Assembly (NCBI GenBank): GCA_045546255.1
Contig: JAZQCK010000082.1
Span: 1 to 55,789, forward strand
Direction of reading: 5' to 3'
DNA: 55,789 nt
Source of the DNA: RGIG5612 sp045546255
GTDB taxonomy: Bacteria; Bacillota; Clostridia; Lachnospirales; Lachnospiraceae
In this document: piece after piece, positions 33,952 to 43,117 of the stretch
Layout: every line of letters begins with the position of its first letter
Position numbering within the stretch: the first letter of the stretch is position 1
Notes under the pieces: generated by a model
What the model was told of the DNA's origin: nothing
Database searches by the model: none
What the model saw: only the letters and a program-made list of their open reading frames with translations
Translations under genes and position numbers: made by a program

Positions 33952-36912
33952 ATGGAATTTAAGAACTATAAAACCATTCAGGAAAAGCAGGTAGAAGCGC
34001 TGAAAAGCAAGGCGCTTCTTTTAAAGCATGAAAAGACAGGGGCAAGAGTATTTATCCTGTCAAATGATGATGACAATAAAGTCTTTTATATCGGATTTCG
34101 CACGCCGCCGGCAGACGATACCGGAATTGCCCATATTATGGAGCATTCTGTTCTTTGCGGCAGCACGAAGTATCCATTAAAAGATCCGTTTGTGGAGCTT
34201 GCAAAAGGTTCCTTAAACACCTTCTTAAACGCAATGACCTATCCGGATAAGACGGTTTATCCGGTGGCCAGCAGAAACGAAAAAGACTTTGCTAATCTCA
34301 TGGATGTCTATCTGGACGCAGTTTTCCACCCGGCCATCTATCAGCATCCGGAGATCATGAAGCAGGAAGGCTGGAATTATAAGATCGAAAGCCCGGAAGA
34401 TCCAATCGAGTATAATGGCGTCGTCTATAACGAAATGAAGGGCGCTTTTTCCTCGCCGGAAGGCGTTCTGGAAAGAGAAATCCTGCATTCGCTCTATCCG
34501 GACACCTCTTACGGTGTGGAATCCGGCGGCGATCCGCAGCATATTCCGGAGCTGACTTATGAGAACTTTATCGCGTTCCATCAGAAGTATTATCATCCGT
34601 CCAACAGCTTTATTTATCTCTATGGAGATATGGATCTGGAGGAGCGACTTGCTTTTCTGGACAAAGAATACTTAGGTCAGTATGAACAGATCGAAGTGGA
34701 TTCAGAGATCAAAAGACAGAAAGCTTTTGATGAATTAGCTGAAACCATACTGGACTATCCGATCTCCGAAAATGAAGAAGAGGAGGGCAACACCTACCTT
34801 TCCTATAACCTTGTCTGCGGAGAGAATCTGGATCCGTACCAGTATTATGCAATGCAGATGATCCAGTATGCGCTGATTGATAATCAGGGGGCGCCGATTC
34901 GTGACCGCCTGCTGAAAGAAGGAATCGGAAAGGACATTCTTTCCGGCTACGAAAATGGAATCCTTCAGCCGTACTTTAATATTGTTGCAAAAAATGCGGA
35001 TCCGGAGCAGAAAGAGCGTTTCGTAGAGATTATCCGAGAGGAATTTACAAAGGCAGCGAAAGGATTGAATAAAAAGAGCCTGACTGCGAGCCTGAATCAG
35101 CTGGAGTTTAAGTATAAAGAAGCAGATTTTGGCGGATACCCAAAGGGCCTGATCTATGGCTTAAATCTTTTGGATAGCTGGCTGTATGATGAAAATGCGC
35201 CGCTTATGCATATTGATTGCGAAGAAACGTTCCGCTTCTTAAGAGAGCAGATCGAAGGCGGCTATTATGAAGAACTGGTGAAAAAGAATCTTTTGGAGAA
35301 TTCCCATGGCTCTATCTTAAGCCTCTTGCCGAAGAAAGGTCTGACAGCAGTGCGCGATGAAGAGACCCGCAAGAAACTTGAGGAGTTTAAGGCGGGGCTT
35401 TCCGAGGAAGAAGTCGGAAAGATGGTGGAAGAGACCAAAGCGCTTGCGGCTTTCCAGGAAGCGCCGGACAGCAAGGAAGCGATTGAGACGATTCCGCTGC
35501 TTGAACGGAGCGATCTTAAAAGAGAAAGCGATTCCTACAAGAACGACGAACGACAAGTTGCTGATATCCCTGTCGTTTTCCACGACTATTTCACGAATGG
35601 AATCGCATATATCAGCCTTCTGTTTGACAGCAACATGATCCCGAAGGAACAGCTCCCTTACCTGAGCCTTTTAAAATCCATCTTCAGCTTTGTGGATACG
35701 AAGCAACACACGTATTCGGAGCTGAATAACGAAGTCAATATTTATACCGGTGGGCTTTCCTTTGAGACGGGTCTTTATGGAAGCCGCAAAGAAAGAGAAA
35801 AACTCTCGCTCCTTTCAGACCTCTCTATGAGAGTTTTATATGGAAATCTGGAAAAAGCGTTTGATCTGGTAGAGGAGATCATTTTTGAGAGCACCTATGA
35901 TGATACCGGAAGACTTTATGAGATTATTGCGGAGCTCAAGAGCCGTCTGCAGATGGTCCTGAACAGTTCCGGACATGTAGCAGCGACCTTAAGAGCCAAT
36001 TCCTATTTTGTAAAGTCTGCTTATTTGAAAGATTTGATCAATGGAATTGAGTTTTATAAATTCGTTGAAAGAATCGAAAAGGATTTTGAGACATGCAAAG
36101 ACGAGATCGTCTCGAATATCAAAGATGTGCTTGCGAAACTGTTTAAACCGGAAAACCTTCTGGTCAGCATTACGGCGGATGAGGAAGGGTATCAGATTTT
36201 TCAAAAGAGATTTGAAACACTCGCTGCAAGGTTTGACAAACTGTCAGATAATGCTGACGGAAGTGAGAAGGCAGCATGCATCCCAGTCAAAGAACGCAGA
36301 TATTGTGAAGCAGACAAACTGCTTCCGGAACAAAAAAACGAAGGCTTTAAAACTTCTGCGGGCGTTCAGTATGTTGCAAGAGCCGGAAAGTATGCAGAAG
36401 ACGGGGCAGAACTCGCAGGTGCGATGCGCGTGTTCCGAACCATCATGGCATATGAATATCTTTGGTTCAATATCCGTGTGCAGGGCGGTGCCTATGGCTG
36501 TATGAGCAATTTCACCCTTCATGGAGAGTGTTCCTTTGTCACATATCGTGATCCGAACTTGAGCCGATCAAACGATATTTTCGAAGGCGTTCCGGAATAT
36601 CTGGAAAGCTTTGATGCGGACGACAGGGAGATGACTAAGTATGTTATCGGAACGATGAGCACGATCGACACACCGCTTACTCCGGCGGCAAAAGGCAGTC
36701 GCGATATGAATGCGTATCTTGCAGATGCAACCGAAGAAGAAATGCAGATGATCAGAAAAGCCACAATCGACTGCACACAGGAAGATATTCGAAAACTTGC
36801 GCCTTATATTAAGCAGGCTCTTTCGGAAGGGAATATCTGCGTTATTGGTAACGAAAAGAAGATCGAGGAAGAAAAGGTACTGTTTAAAGAAACGAAGAAT
36901 TTATTTGCATAG
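33952..36912 (+). CDS. M16C family zinc metallopeptidase (presequence protease-like)
   Basis: 986 residues, typical of the PreP/Cym1-like M16C insulinase family. The inverted zinc motif HIMEH is at residues 61-65 in DDTGIAHIMEHSVLCGSTKYP, and the distal ligand is Glu161 in VYNEMKGAF. The C-terminal half repeats the fold in inactive form, with NIRVQGGAYGC near 845 forming the substrate-binding part. No signal peptide is seen, so it is probably cytoplasmic and degrades peptides. Spacing to the start from AAGGGA is long (about 14 bases), so translation may be modest. Confidence 0.93.
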   Translation: MEFKNYKTIQEKQVEALKSKALLLKHEKTGARVFILSNDDDNKVFYIGFRTPPADDTGIAHIMEHSVLCGSTKYPLKDPFVELAKGSLNTFLNAMTYPDKTVYPVASRNEKDFANLMDVYLDAVFHPAIYQHPEIMKQEGWNYKIESPEDPIEYNGVVYNEMKGAFSSPEGVLEREILHSLYPDTSYGVESGGDPQHIPELTYENFIAFHQKYYHPSNSFIYLYGDMDLEERLAFLDKEYLGQYEQIEVDSEIKRQKAFDELAETILDYPISENEEEEGNTYLSYNLVCGENLDPYQYYAMQMIQYALIDNQGAPIRDRLLKEGIGKDILSGYENGILQPYFNIVAKNADPEQKERFVEIIREEFTKAAKGLNKKSLTASLNQLEFKYKEADFGGYPKGLIYGLNLLDSWLYDENAPLMHIDCEETFRFLREQIEGGYYEELVKKNLLENSHGSILSLLPKKGLTAVRDEETRKKLEEFKAGLSEEEVGKMVEETKALAAFQEAPDSKEAIETIPLLERSDLKRESDSYKNDERQVADIPVVFHDYFTNGIAYISLLFDSNMIPKEQLPYLSLLKSIFSFVDTKQHTYSELNNEVNIYTGGLSFETGLYGSRKEREKLSLLSDLSMRVLYGNLEKAFDLVEEIIFESTYDDTGRLYEIIAELKSRLQMVLNSSGHVAATLRANSYFVKSAYLKDLINGIEFYKFVERIEKDFETCKDEIVSNIKDVLAKLFKPENLLVSITADEEGYQIFQKRFETLAARFDKLSDNADGSEKAACIPVKERRYCEADKLLPEQKNEGFKTSAGVQYVARAGKYAEDGAELAGAMRVFRTIMAYEYLWFNIRVQGGAYGCMSNFTLHGECSFVTYRDPNLSRSNDIFEGVPEYLESFDADDREMTKYVIGTMSTIDTPLTPAAKGSRDMNAYLADATEEEMQMIRKATIDCTQEDIRKLAPYIKQALSEGNICVIGNEKKIEEEKVLFKETKNLFA

Positions 36913-36924
36913 AACAGGTAAAAA

Positions 36925-37866
36925 ATGGATAACACACAAGTAAAATCAGGATATGCAACAATCATTGGAAGACCGAATGTCGGAAAATCCACGCTGATGA
37001 ACCGTATCATTGGACAGAAGATTGCAATCACATCGAATAAACCGCAGACAACCAGAAACCGTATCATGACAATCTTTACGGATGAAAGAGGGCAGATCGT
37101 GTTTCTTGATACGCCGGGTATCAATCAGGCGAAGAATAAGCTTGGAGAATATATGCTGGGATCTGCACTCCGCACGATTCAGGATGCAGATGTCATCCTC
37201 TGGCTGGTCGAGCCGTCCAACTTTATCGGAAAAGGGGAGCAGTATATCTTAAGCGAACTGAAAAAGGTAAACCTGCCAGTCATTTTGGCGATGAATAAAG
37301 TCGATTCTGTGGAGAAGGATGAAGTGCTGGAGTTTATTAACACTTACAGCAAAGAGTTCGATTTTGCCGAGATCGTTCCAGTGTCCGCAAAGACGGGAGA
37401 TAATGTTGACGTCCTGATGGAGCAGATTTTTAAATATCTGCCGTATGGGCCGATGTTTTATGATCCGGATGAGTTGACGGATCAGCCAGTCAAGCAGATC
37501 GCGGCGGAGACGATCCGTGAAAAGGCCTTATACTGTTTGGATGAAGAGGTCCCTCATGGCATCGCAGTTGTGATTGATAAGTTCCATGAAAGGGAGAGGA
37601 CTGTTCGGCCGGAAAAAGGCGCTCCGTATCAGGAACCAATCGTGGATATCGAGGCAACAATCATCTGCGAAAAAGATTCTCATAAGGGAATCGTAATTGG
37701 GAAAAAAGGTGCGATGCTGAAAAAGATCGGCATCCTGGCCAGAAAAGATATCGAAAAATTGACAGAGTGTAAAGTGAACTTGAAACTCTGGGTCAAAGTC
37801 CGGAAAGAGTGGAGAGACTCCGACAGCCAACTGAAAAACTTTGGCTATGATAACCGGGATTATTAA
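36925..37866 (+). CDS. era: GTPase Era
   Basis: 313 residues, slightly longer than usual. G1 is GRPNVGKST at 15-23, followed by TSNKPQTTRN (switch I), DTPGINQAKNKLG (G3), NKVDSVEK (G4) and VSAKTGDN (G5). The C-terminal KH domain shows HKGIVIGKKGAMLKKIG. Era binds the 3' end of 16S rRNA and supports 30S assembly. The order era-recO-glyQS is common in Bacillota. Confidence 0.97.
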   Translation: MDNTQVKSGYATIIGRPNVGKSTLMNRIIGQKIAITSNKPQTTRNRIMTIFTDERGQIVFLDTPGINQAKNKLGEYMLGSALRTIQDADVILWLVEPSNFIGKGEQYILSELKKVNLPVILAMNKVDSVEKDEVLEFINTYSKEFDFAEIVPVSAKTGDNVDVLMEQIFKYLPYGPMFYDPDELTDQPVKQIAAETIREKALYCLDEEVPHGIAVVIDKFHERERTVRPEKGAPYQEPIVDIEATIICEKDSHKGIVIGKKGAMLKKIGILARKDIEKLTECKVNLKLWVKVRKEWRDSDSQLKNFGYDNRDY

Positions 37867-37868
37867 AC

Positions 37869-38528
37869 ATGAACACAGTCACCGTACGGGGCATGGTCAT
37901 CTCGTCCATGCCGATAGGAGAATATGACAGACGATTAGAGATCCTGACAGACAGCTTGGGAAGGATCTCTGCGTTTGCGCGCGGTGCAAGAAAACCCTCT
38001 TCTTCGCTAGTTTCTGCAAGCCGCGTCTTTGCTTTTGGCGAATTTGATCTTTATGAAGGCAGATCTTCCTTCAGCGTGAATAGTGCGCGAATCTCAAATT
38101 ATTTTGAAGAACTTGCCGCAGATGTGGAAAAGAACCTTTACGGTTTTTATTTTCTTGAGTTTGTATCCTTCTTTACCCGAGAAGGATTGGATGCTACGGC
38201 AACATTGAAGCTGCTCTATCAAAGCCTCAGGGCATTGAGCGTTCCGAGTCTTGCGCATACGCTGGTAAAATCTATCTTTGAACTGAAAATGCTGGAGATC
38301 AACGGTATTTGCCCGTCGATCAGTGATATTAAAGTACGCTTTGAACTTGATCAGTCCACGATCTATGCGGCTGATTTCGTGAAGCAGAGCCCGATCGAAA
38401 AACTCTATACCTTCACCTTGACAGAGCCGGTCATGAAAGAATTTACCGAGCTTGTCAGCGATCTTGTAAAGCGCGTCGTCGATAAGCGCTTTAAATCTTT
38501 GGAAATGCTCGAAGAAATTTCCAAATAA
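37869..38528 (+). CDS. recO: DNA repair protein RecO
   Basis: 219 residues. The N-terminal OB fold begins with RGMVISSMPIGEYDRRLEILTDSLGRISAFARGARKPSS, characteristic of RecO. The helical C-terminal part is recognisable (FYFLEFVSFFTREG, LKMLEINGICPS), but the CxxC zinc-finger cysteines of many RecO proteins are missing; only one Cys remains. RecO loads RecA with RecR and anneals ssDNA. It begins two bases after era. Confidence 0.9.
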   Translation: MNTVTVRGMVISSMPIGEYDRRLEILTDSLGRISAFARGARKPSSSLVSASRVFAFGEFDLYEGRSSFSVNSARISNYFEELAADVEKNLYGFYFLEFVSFFTREGLDATATLKLLYQSLRALSVPSLAHTLVKSIFELKMLEINGICPSISDIKVRFELDQSTIYAADFVKQSPIEKLYTFTLTEPVMKEFTELVSDLVKRVVDKRFKSLEMLEEISK

Positions 38529-38531
38529 TTC

Positions 38532-38560
38532 TTGCTCACATACCCAACATACAGTAAAAT
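38532..38560 (+). promoter_or_regulatory. Promoter of glyQS
   Basis: TTGCTC (38532-38537) and TAAAAT (38555-38560) are 17 bp apart. It begins four bases after the recO stop, so the small structure at 38586-38632 lies within the leader RNA. Confidence 0.6.
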
Positions 38561-38585
38561 TTAAAAGTTATTTAACTCATTCATA

Positions 38586-38632
38586 TTCGGTGCAATCCAA
38601 CGGCAGAAAAACTGCCGCAAGCCAGCATCGAA
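38586..38632 (+). ncRNA. Small structured 5' leader of glyQS, class unknown
   Basis: TTCGGTGC (38586-38593) pairs with GCATCGAA (38625-38632, one G-U), enclosing AATCCAAC, a five-pair hairpin GGCAG-AAAAA-CTGCC, and a conserved-looking GCAAGCCA. The strings GGTGCAATCC and AAGCCAG recall pieces of cobalamin riboswitches, but the whole is far too short for that class and no T-box features are seen. It may be a compact riboswitch or autoregulatory site. Confidence 0.45.
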
Positions 38633-38655
38633 AATAAAAAGAAATGGAGAACATC

Positions 38656-40044
38656 ATGGAAAAAACAATGGACAAAATCGTAGCATTATGTAAGGCGAGA
38701 GGATTTATCTTCCCGGGATCTGAAATCTACGGAGGACTCGCAAATACCTGGGATTACGGTAACCTGGGCGTTGAGCTCAAGAACAACGTAAAGAAAGCCT
38801 GGTGGCAGAAATTCGTGCAGGAAAGCCCATATAACGTCGGTGTAGACTGTGCGATCCTCATGAACCCGAGAACCTGGGAAGCATCCGGCCATATCGGAAG
38901 CTTTTCCGATCCTTTGATGGACTGCCGCGAATGCCACGAAAGATTCCGCGCAGATAAAGTCATCGAAGATTACGCTGCAGAACATGGAATTGAACTGGAA
39001 AGCTCTGTTGATGGATGGAGCGATGAGAAGATGGAACAGTTTATCTCCGACAACAAGGTTCCGTGCCCAAGCTGTGGGAAGAGCGATTTTACTGCTATCC
39101 GCCACTTCAACTTAATGTTCAAGACCTTCCAGGGCGTAACCGAAGATGCAAAAGACGTTGTATATTTAAGACCGGAGACCGCACAGGGTATCTTCGTCAA
39201 CTTCAAAAATGTTCAGAGAGCATCCAGAAAGAAAATTCCGTTTGGTATCTGCCAGATTGGTAAATCGTTCCGTAACGAGATCACACCGGGTAACTTCACT
39301 TTCCGTACCCGTGAGTTTGAGCAGATGGAGCTGGAGTTCTTCTGCGAGCCGGATACCGACCTTGAGTGGTTCGAGTACTGGAGAAGTTTCTGTATCAAGT
39401 GGCTGAAAGACCTGGGATTAAAGGATGAGGAGATCCGTCTCCGTGATCATGATCCGGAAGAGCTTTCTTTCTACTCAAAGGCAACGACCGATATCGAGTT
39501 CACCTTCCCGTTCGGCTGGGGCGAGCTTTGGGGCATCGCAGACAGAACGAACTATGACTTAACGCAGCATCAGGAATTCTCCGGTGAGCCGATGGATTAC
39601 TTTGATGATGAGAAGAAGGAAAAATACATTCCGTATGTTATTGAGCCGTCACTCGGCGCAGACCGTGTGGTTCTCGCATTCCTCTGCAGTGCATATGATG
39701 AAGAGGAGTTAGAAGGCGGCGACGTTCGTACGGTTATGCGCTTCTCACCGGCACTTGCGCCGGTTAAGATTGCTGTTCTTCCGCTTTCCAAGAAACTGAA
39801 TGAGCAGGCAGAGAAGATCTATGCACAACTTAGCAAATATTATTACTGTGATTTCGATGACCGTGGAACGATCGGTAAGAGATATCGCCGCGAGGACGAG
39901 ATCGGAACGCCATACTGCATCACCTACGACTTTGATTCCGAAGAAGACGGCTGTGTCACCATCCGCGACAGAGATACGATGCAGCAGGAGCGCGTCGCAA
40001 TCGCTGATCTGGAAGAATATTTTAGACATAAGTTTGAGTTTTAA
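38656..40044 (+). CDS. glyQS: Glycine--tRNA ligase, single-chain alpha2 type
   Basis: 462 residues from the ATG at 38656, which has GGAG six bases upstream; the ATG at 38644 overlaps that ribosome site. Class II motifs are clear: ARGFIFPGSEIYGGLANTWDYGNLG at the start, LRPETAQGIFVNFKNV, FRNEITPGNFTFRTREFEQMELEFF (motif 2), and EPSLGADRVVLAFL (motif 3). A Cys pair CRECHERF and CPSCGKSDF may bind zinc in the insertion. It charges tRNA-Gly. This archaeal/eukaryal-like dimeric form is usual in many Bacillota. Confidence 0.96.
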   Translation: MEKTMDKIVALCKARGFIFPGSEIYGGLANTWDYGNLGVELKNNVKKAWWQKFVQESPYNVGVDCAILMNPRTWEASGHIGSFSDPLMDCRECHERFRADKVIEDYAAEHGIELESSVDGWSDEKMEQFISDNKVPCPSCGKSDFTAIRHFNLMFKTFQGVTEDAKDVVYLRPETAQGIFVNFKNVQRASRKKIPFGICQIGKSFRNEITPGNFTFRTREFEQMELEFFCEPDTDLEWFEYWRSFCIKWLKDLGLKDEEIRLRDHDPEELSFYSKATTDIEFTFPFGWGELWGIADRTNYDLTQHQEFSGEPMDYFDDEKKEKYIPYVIEPSLGADRVVLAFLCSAYDEEELEGGDVRTVMRFSPALAPVKIAVLPLSKKLNEQAEKIYAQLSKYYYCDFDDRGTIGKRYRREDEIGTPYCITYDFDSEEDGCVTIRDRDTMQQERVAIADLEEYFRHKFEF

Positions 40045-40052
40045 GGTGACAT

Positions 40053-40499
40053 ATGAACAACATAGATGAACTGATCAAAGCCTCCACCGTGGGATTTATT
40101 GAGTATTCAGAAATTAAAGTGACCCAGGTAAGTCCCGGACATGCAGAAGGTGAGATTGAGATCAAACCACACCACTTGAATCCGGGCGGAGCCCTGCATG
40201 GAGGCTTGATCTTTACGCTGATGGATACGATTGGAGGCTTTGCAACGAGACTGCTAGGTGTTCTCCCGACAACATTGAGTTCCAATATCAATTACCTTCG
40301 TCCGACACTGGGTACAAAGGTGCTCAAAGCAAAAGCAGATGTGATCAAACGCGGAAGGAACGTCTCCGTGGTACGGATCGATCTGATCAATGATCAGGAT
40401 GTTTTGGTGGCGAGCGGCGCTGCAAATTACTCGGACCTCAGCGGCAGAGTGAAAGATGAGAGCATAAAGGACCTGAGAGAGGATGCTGAGCAAAAATAG
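40053..40499 (+). CDS. PaaI-type hotdog-fold thioesterase
   Basis: 148 residues. The hotdog signature HHLNPGGALHGGLIFTLMDTIGG contains the HGG and the catalytic Asp in the positions of the PaaI/YbdB group, which hydrolyse acyl- or aroyl-CoA thioesters. The substrate is unknown. AAGGTGA lies just before ATG. It begins nine bases after glyQS and is probably cotranscribed, but the pairing has no clear metabolic sense. Confidence 0.88.
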   Translation: MNNIDELIKASTVGFIEYSEIKVTQVSPGHAEGEIEIKPHHLNPGGALHGGLIFTLMDTIGGFATRLLGVLPTTLSSNINYLRPTLGTKVLKAKADVIKRGRNVSVVRIDLINDQDVLVASGAANYSDLSGRVKDESIKDLREDAEQK

Positions 40500-40527
40500 G
40501 TAGATCGTCCACTGAGTTGACTGCAGT

Positions 40528-41370
40528 ATGAAAAATAAACCGGTAGTTCTGATTCTTATCCTTTGTATCGTCATTGCGGCAGCTGGACTGGCGTATGAAT
40601 TTCTTGTGGTAAAAAGCGGATCTCCGGAAGATGCTGGAAAAACAGCGGGAGAAGATGTGAGGACTCTGTTTAAGGCAAAACAGCAGATCGATATCGACTG
40701 TCTGGGCGATTCGCTCACCTGGGGGATGTATTCCACGCCGGCGCTTGAAGAAGCCATTGATAATGGCGATATCTATACCGGCTTGGATGACGGCGGGCAG
40801 CTTTTTGAAGACGTTAATATTTATGTCTCAAGTGCATATCAGAGTAATCCTTCCTATCCGGAAGTTTTGGAAAATGACTTAAACCAGAAACTGTCTGAGA
40901 ATACGGAACTGGCGGGAACGACGGTTAAAACCTATAATGACGGAATTTGCGGGGATTGGATCACAAAAAATAGCTACAGGCGAATGAGCTGTGAGCATCC
41001 GGATATTGTGATTCTCCTGATGGGTGGCAACAACTTCTATTATGATATTCCAATCGATGGAATGTTTGAAACGAATATAGAAGCTTTGAAAGAGCAGGGT
41101 GCGATCATTTATTTGGCAAATTACCCGCACTTTCCGGGAGAGAAGCATGTGGAAGATTTCGTAGCTGCAAATGCGCATATCGCTATGATATCAGAAAAGT
41201 TTGATCTCCCGCTGATCGATCTCTGTTCTGCGGTAAATGATACAGTTACCGATGAAAAGGAAAGACGGCAGTACTTCAGCCCTGACCATATCCATTTGTC
41301 TGAAAAAGGATATGAGTTGATCGGCCATTTTATCGCAGAGACTATATGGTCGGATATAGTGGCTCAGTAG
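40528..41370 (+). CDS. SGNH/GDSL-family hydrolase, membrane-anchored
   Basis: 280 residues. An N-terminal hydrophobic helix (PVVLILILCIVIAAAGLAYEFL) anchors or exports the protein. The GDSL block is GDSLTWG with Ser62, the Gly/Asn pair of the oxyanion hole is in LLMGGNN near 172, and the catalytic Asp-His pair is DHIH near 252-255. These show an extracytoplasmic esterase or lipase, perhaps a deacetylase of wall or polysaccharide groups. The exact substrate cannot be read from sequence. Confidence 0.85.
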   Translation: MKNKPVVLILILCIVIAAAGLAYEFLVVKSGSPEDAGKTAGEDVRTLFKAKQQIDIDCLGDSLTWGMYSTPALEEAIDNGDIYTGLDDGGQLFEDVNIYVSSAYQSNPSYPEVLENDLNQKLSENTELAGTTVKTYNDGICGDWITKNSYRRMSCEHPDIVILLMGGNNFYYDIPIDGMFETNIEALKEQGAIIYLANYPHFPGEKHVEDFVAANAHIAMISEKFDLPLIDLCSAVNDTVTDEKERRQYFSPDHIHLSEKGYELIGHFIAETIWSDIVAQ

Positions 41371-41400
41371 TAGATAGAGTTAGTAAAAAAGGGACAAGCC

Positions 41401-42129
41401 ATGATTGGTTTAGGGACAATCATCAATACGGCAATGGTTATCGCAGGAGGCATCATCGGTCTTCTCTTTGGCAAGCTGATCCCGGAGCGGGTTCAGAAGG
41501 CTCTTTTGATCTGTAATGGAATCACTGTCATGTTTATCGGAGGCGGCGGAGCGATCGCGAAAATGCTGGTGACAGCAGAAGGTGGCGGATTCGATACACA
41601 GCGTTCTCTCCTTGTAGTCATCTCCATGGCCGTCGGTACCATCATAGGCTCTCTGATCGATTTGGAAAAACAGATTGGACGCTTTGGTGACTGGCTGAAG
41701 AAAAAGACCAAGAGTACGAATGACAATGGCTTTACAGATGCCTTTATTACGGCTTCCTGCACGATCTGTATCGGAGCTATGGCTGTGATCGGATCGATCA
41801 ACGATGCGATGTTTCATGATTATTCGATTTTGATCATGAAAGGCATCATCGACTTGATCACGATCTGTATCATGACGGTTACACTCGGGAAAGGCGCGAT
41901 TTTCTCAGCAATTCCGGTCTTCCTCTTCCAGGGGATCATCACGGTGCTGGCAAGGCTGATCATGCCAATCATGACGGATCTGGCTTTAGAAGACCTTTCC
42001 ATGGTCGGAAATATCCTGATCTTCTGCGTCGGTCTCAACCTGATCCGTGACAAAAAGATCCCGGTGGCAAACATGCTTCCGGCGATCGTGATCGCAGTTG
42101 CATTGGCCTTCGTTCCGTGGCTGAACTGA
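41401..42129 (+). CDS. DUF554 family integral membrane protein
   Basis: 242 residues with about seven hydrophobic segments. The start MIGLGTIINTAMVIAGGIIGLLFGK and GDWLKKK followed by FITASCTICIGAMAVIGSINDA are typical of the DUF554 (YdfK-like) family, putative transporters of unknown substrate. It begins 30 bases after the SGNH hydrolase gene. A REP-like hairpin and a terminator follow, ending the long block of genes that began at rplS. Confidence 0.88.
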   Translation: MIGLGTIINTAMVIAGGIIGLLFGKLIPERVQKALLICNGITVMFIGGGGAIAKMLVTAEGGGFDTQRSLLVVISMAVGTIIGSLIDLEKQIGRFGDWLKKKTKSTNDNGFTDAFITASCTICIGAMAVIGSINDAMFHDYSILIMKGIIDLITICIMTVTLGKGAIFSAIPVFLFQGIITVLARLIMPIMTDLALEDLSMVGNILIFCVGLNLIRDKKIPVANMLPAIVIAVALAFVPWLN

Positions 42130-42143
42130 TAACTGATTTGTTC

Positions 42144-42185
42144 GAATTCAGGAGACAGAGAACCGTCCCCTGTCTCCTGAAATTC
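42144..42185. repeat. REP-like palindrome
   Basis: GAATTCAGGAGACAG and CTGTCTCCTG-A-AATTC pair over about 15 bases around the loop AGAACCGTCCC. Similar GGAGACAG/GGGACGGTTCTC strings recur in many bacterial genomes as REP-type elements linked to RAYT transposases. This is from memory, and no RAYT gene is present here. Confidence 0.65.
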
Positions 42186-42221
42186 CTATAACATAGCGCT
42201 GAATTAACGCGGTGCATCGTT

Positions 42222-42249
42222 AAAGCCTTATTTTATAAGGCTTTTTTAT
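42222..42249 (+). terminator. Intrinsic terminator after the DUF554 gene
   Basis: AAAGCCTTA pairs with TAAGGCTTT around a short T-rich loop and is followed by more Ts. Confidence 0.9.
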
Positions 42250-42268
42250 ATTTTAATGCAAAAAATGC

Positions 42269-42297
42269 TTACAAAATCAAGCCTTTCATGATATAAT
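42269..42297 (+). promoter_or_regulatory. Promoter of the CarD-family gene
   Basis: TTACAA (42269-42274) and a perfect TATAAT (42292-42297) are 17 bp apart, about 60 bases before the GTG start. Confidence 0.7.
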
Positions 42298-42358
42298 ACA
42301 TTATCTCGCTAGATAGATTTTGCAATCAATTAATAATTTTAGAAGAAAGGAGGTATTT

Positions 42359-42862
42359 GTGTTTAAAGTTGGAGATCTGATAGTCTATGGCAACACAGGA
42401 GTATGCACGGTAGAAAAGATAGGCAAACCGGATCTTGCCGGAGTTTCGGATAACAAAGATTACTATACATTAGCACCTTATTATTCGAGAAACAGCCGCA
42501 TTTTTACACCATGCGACAATGACAAAGTGGTCATGCGACCAGTAATGTCAAAAAAAGAAGCACAGAAATTAATCAAAGAAATTCCAGACATCGATCTTCT
42601 CGTGATCCATGACGAGAAAAAAAGAGAAGAATGCTACAAGGAAACTATGAAAACCTGCGACTGCAGAGAATTTGTAAGCATCTTGAAGACAATTTACAAT
42701 CGTAAAAAAACCAGACTTGCAGAGGGGAAAAAAGTAACCGCAAGTGATGAACGCTACTTTAACATGGCGGAAGATAAACTTTTCGGAGAACTGGCAATTG
42801 CATTAGGCGTGGAAAAGAGCCAGATGAAAGCGAAAATGATGACGCTCTCCTGGGATGCTTGA
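42359..42862 (+). CDS. CarD-family transcriptional regulator
   Basis: 167 residues from the GTG at 42359 (MFKVGDLIVYGNTGVCTVEKIG), with AAAGGAGGT just upstream; an earlier ATG at 42320 precedes that site. The N-terminal CdnL/TRCF RNA-polymerase interaction domain covers about residues 1-65, and the C-terminal helical domain follows (KKREECYKETMKTCDCREFVSILKTIYNRKKTR). CarD/CdnL proteins bind the beta subunit and stabilise open promoter complexes. The gene stands alone with its own promoter and terminator. Confidence 0.92.
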   Translation: MFKVGDLIVYGNTGVCTVEKIGKPDLAGVSDNKDYYTLAPYYSRNSRIFTPCDNDKVVMRPVMSKKEAQKLIKEIPDIDLLVIHDEKKREECYKETMKTCDCREFVSILKTIYNRKKTRLAEGKKVTASDERYFNMAEDKLFGELAIALGVEKSQMKAKMMTLSWDA

Positions 42863-42982
42863 CCCACGGAAATTCATTCAAGCAATAATACAAACAGAGT
42901 ATTATCGTTAACAGATTGCGAACCCACTAATCACATGAGACTTTCAGCAACCTGCACGCATATAAAATCGACAAATATAGAC

Positions 42983-43017
42983 AAAGTGTCCGTTGTAAAA
43001 GGCGGGCGCTTTTTTTA
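42983..43017 (+). terminator. Intrinsic terminator after the CarD-family gene
   Basis: AAAGTGTCCG (42983-42992) pairs with CGGGCGCTTT (43003-43012) using two G-U pairs and is followed by Ts. It lies about 120 bp after the stop, so the transcript has a long 3' tail. Confidence 0.75.
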
Positions 43018-43080
43018 TAATAAAGTAGATTGGGGGAAAGCGGCTGCAGAGCAGACTCCCAACATGTAACTACTTGTTAT

Positions 43081-43094
43081 TTTTACTAGTAAAA
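43081..43094. promoter_or_regulatory. Perfect 14-bp palindrome, likely operator of the hydrolase/redox operon
   Basis: TTTTACTAGTAAAA is fully self-complementary and sits 23 bp before the CocE-type ATG, next to GGAGG (43104-43108). A regulator binding here would block transcription of the operon. No regulator gene with obvious linkage is nearby apart from the CarD-family gene. Confidence 0.5.
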
Positions 43095-43117
43095 TTAATT
43101 GATGGAGGAAAAAATTT

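Noticed and set aside
38586..38632. Cobalamin riboswitch
   Set aside because: Only two short strings match and the element is 47 nt, far below the size of the class. The downstream gene is a tRNA ligase.
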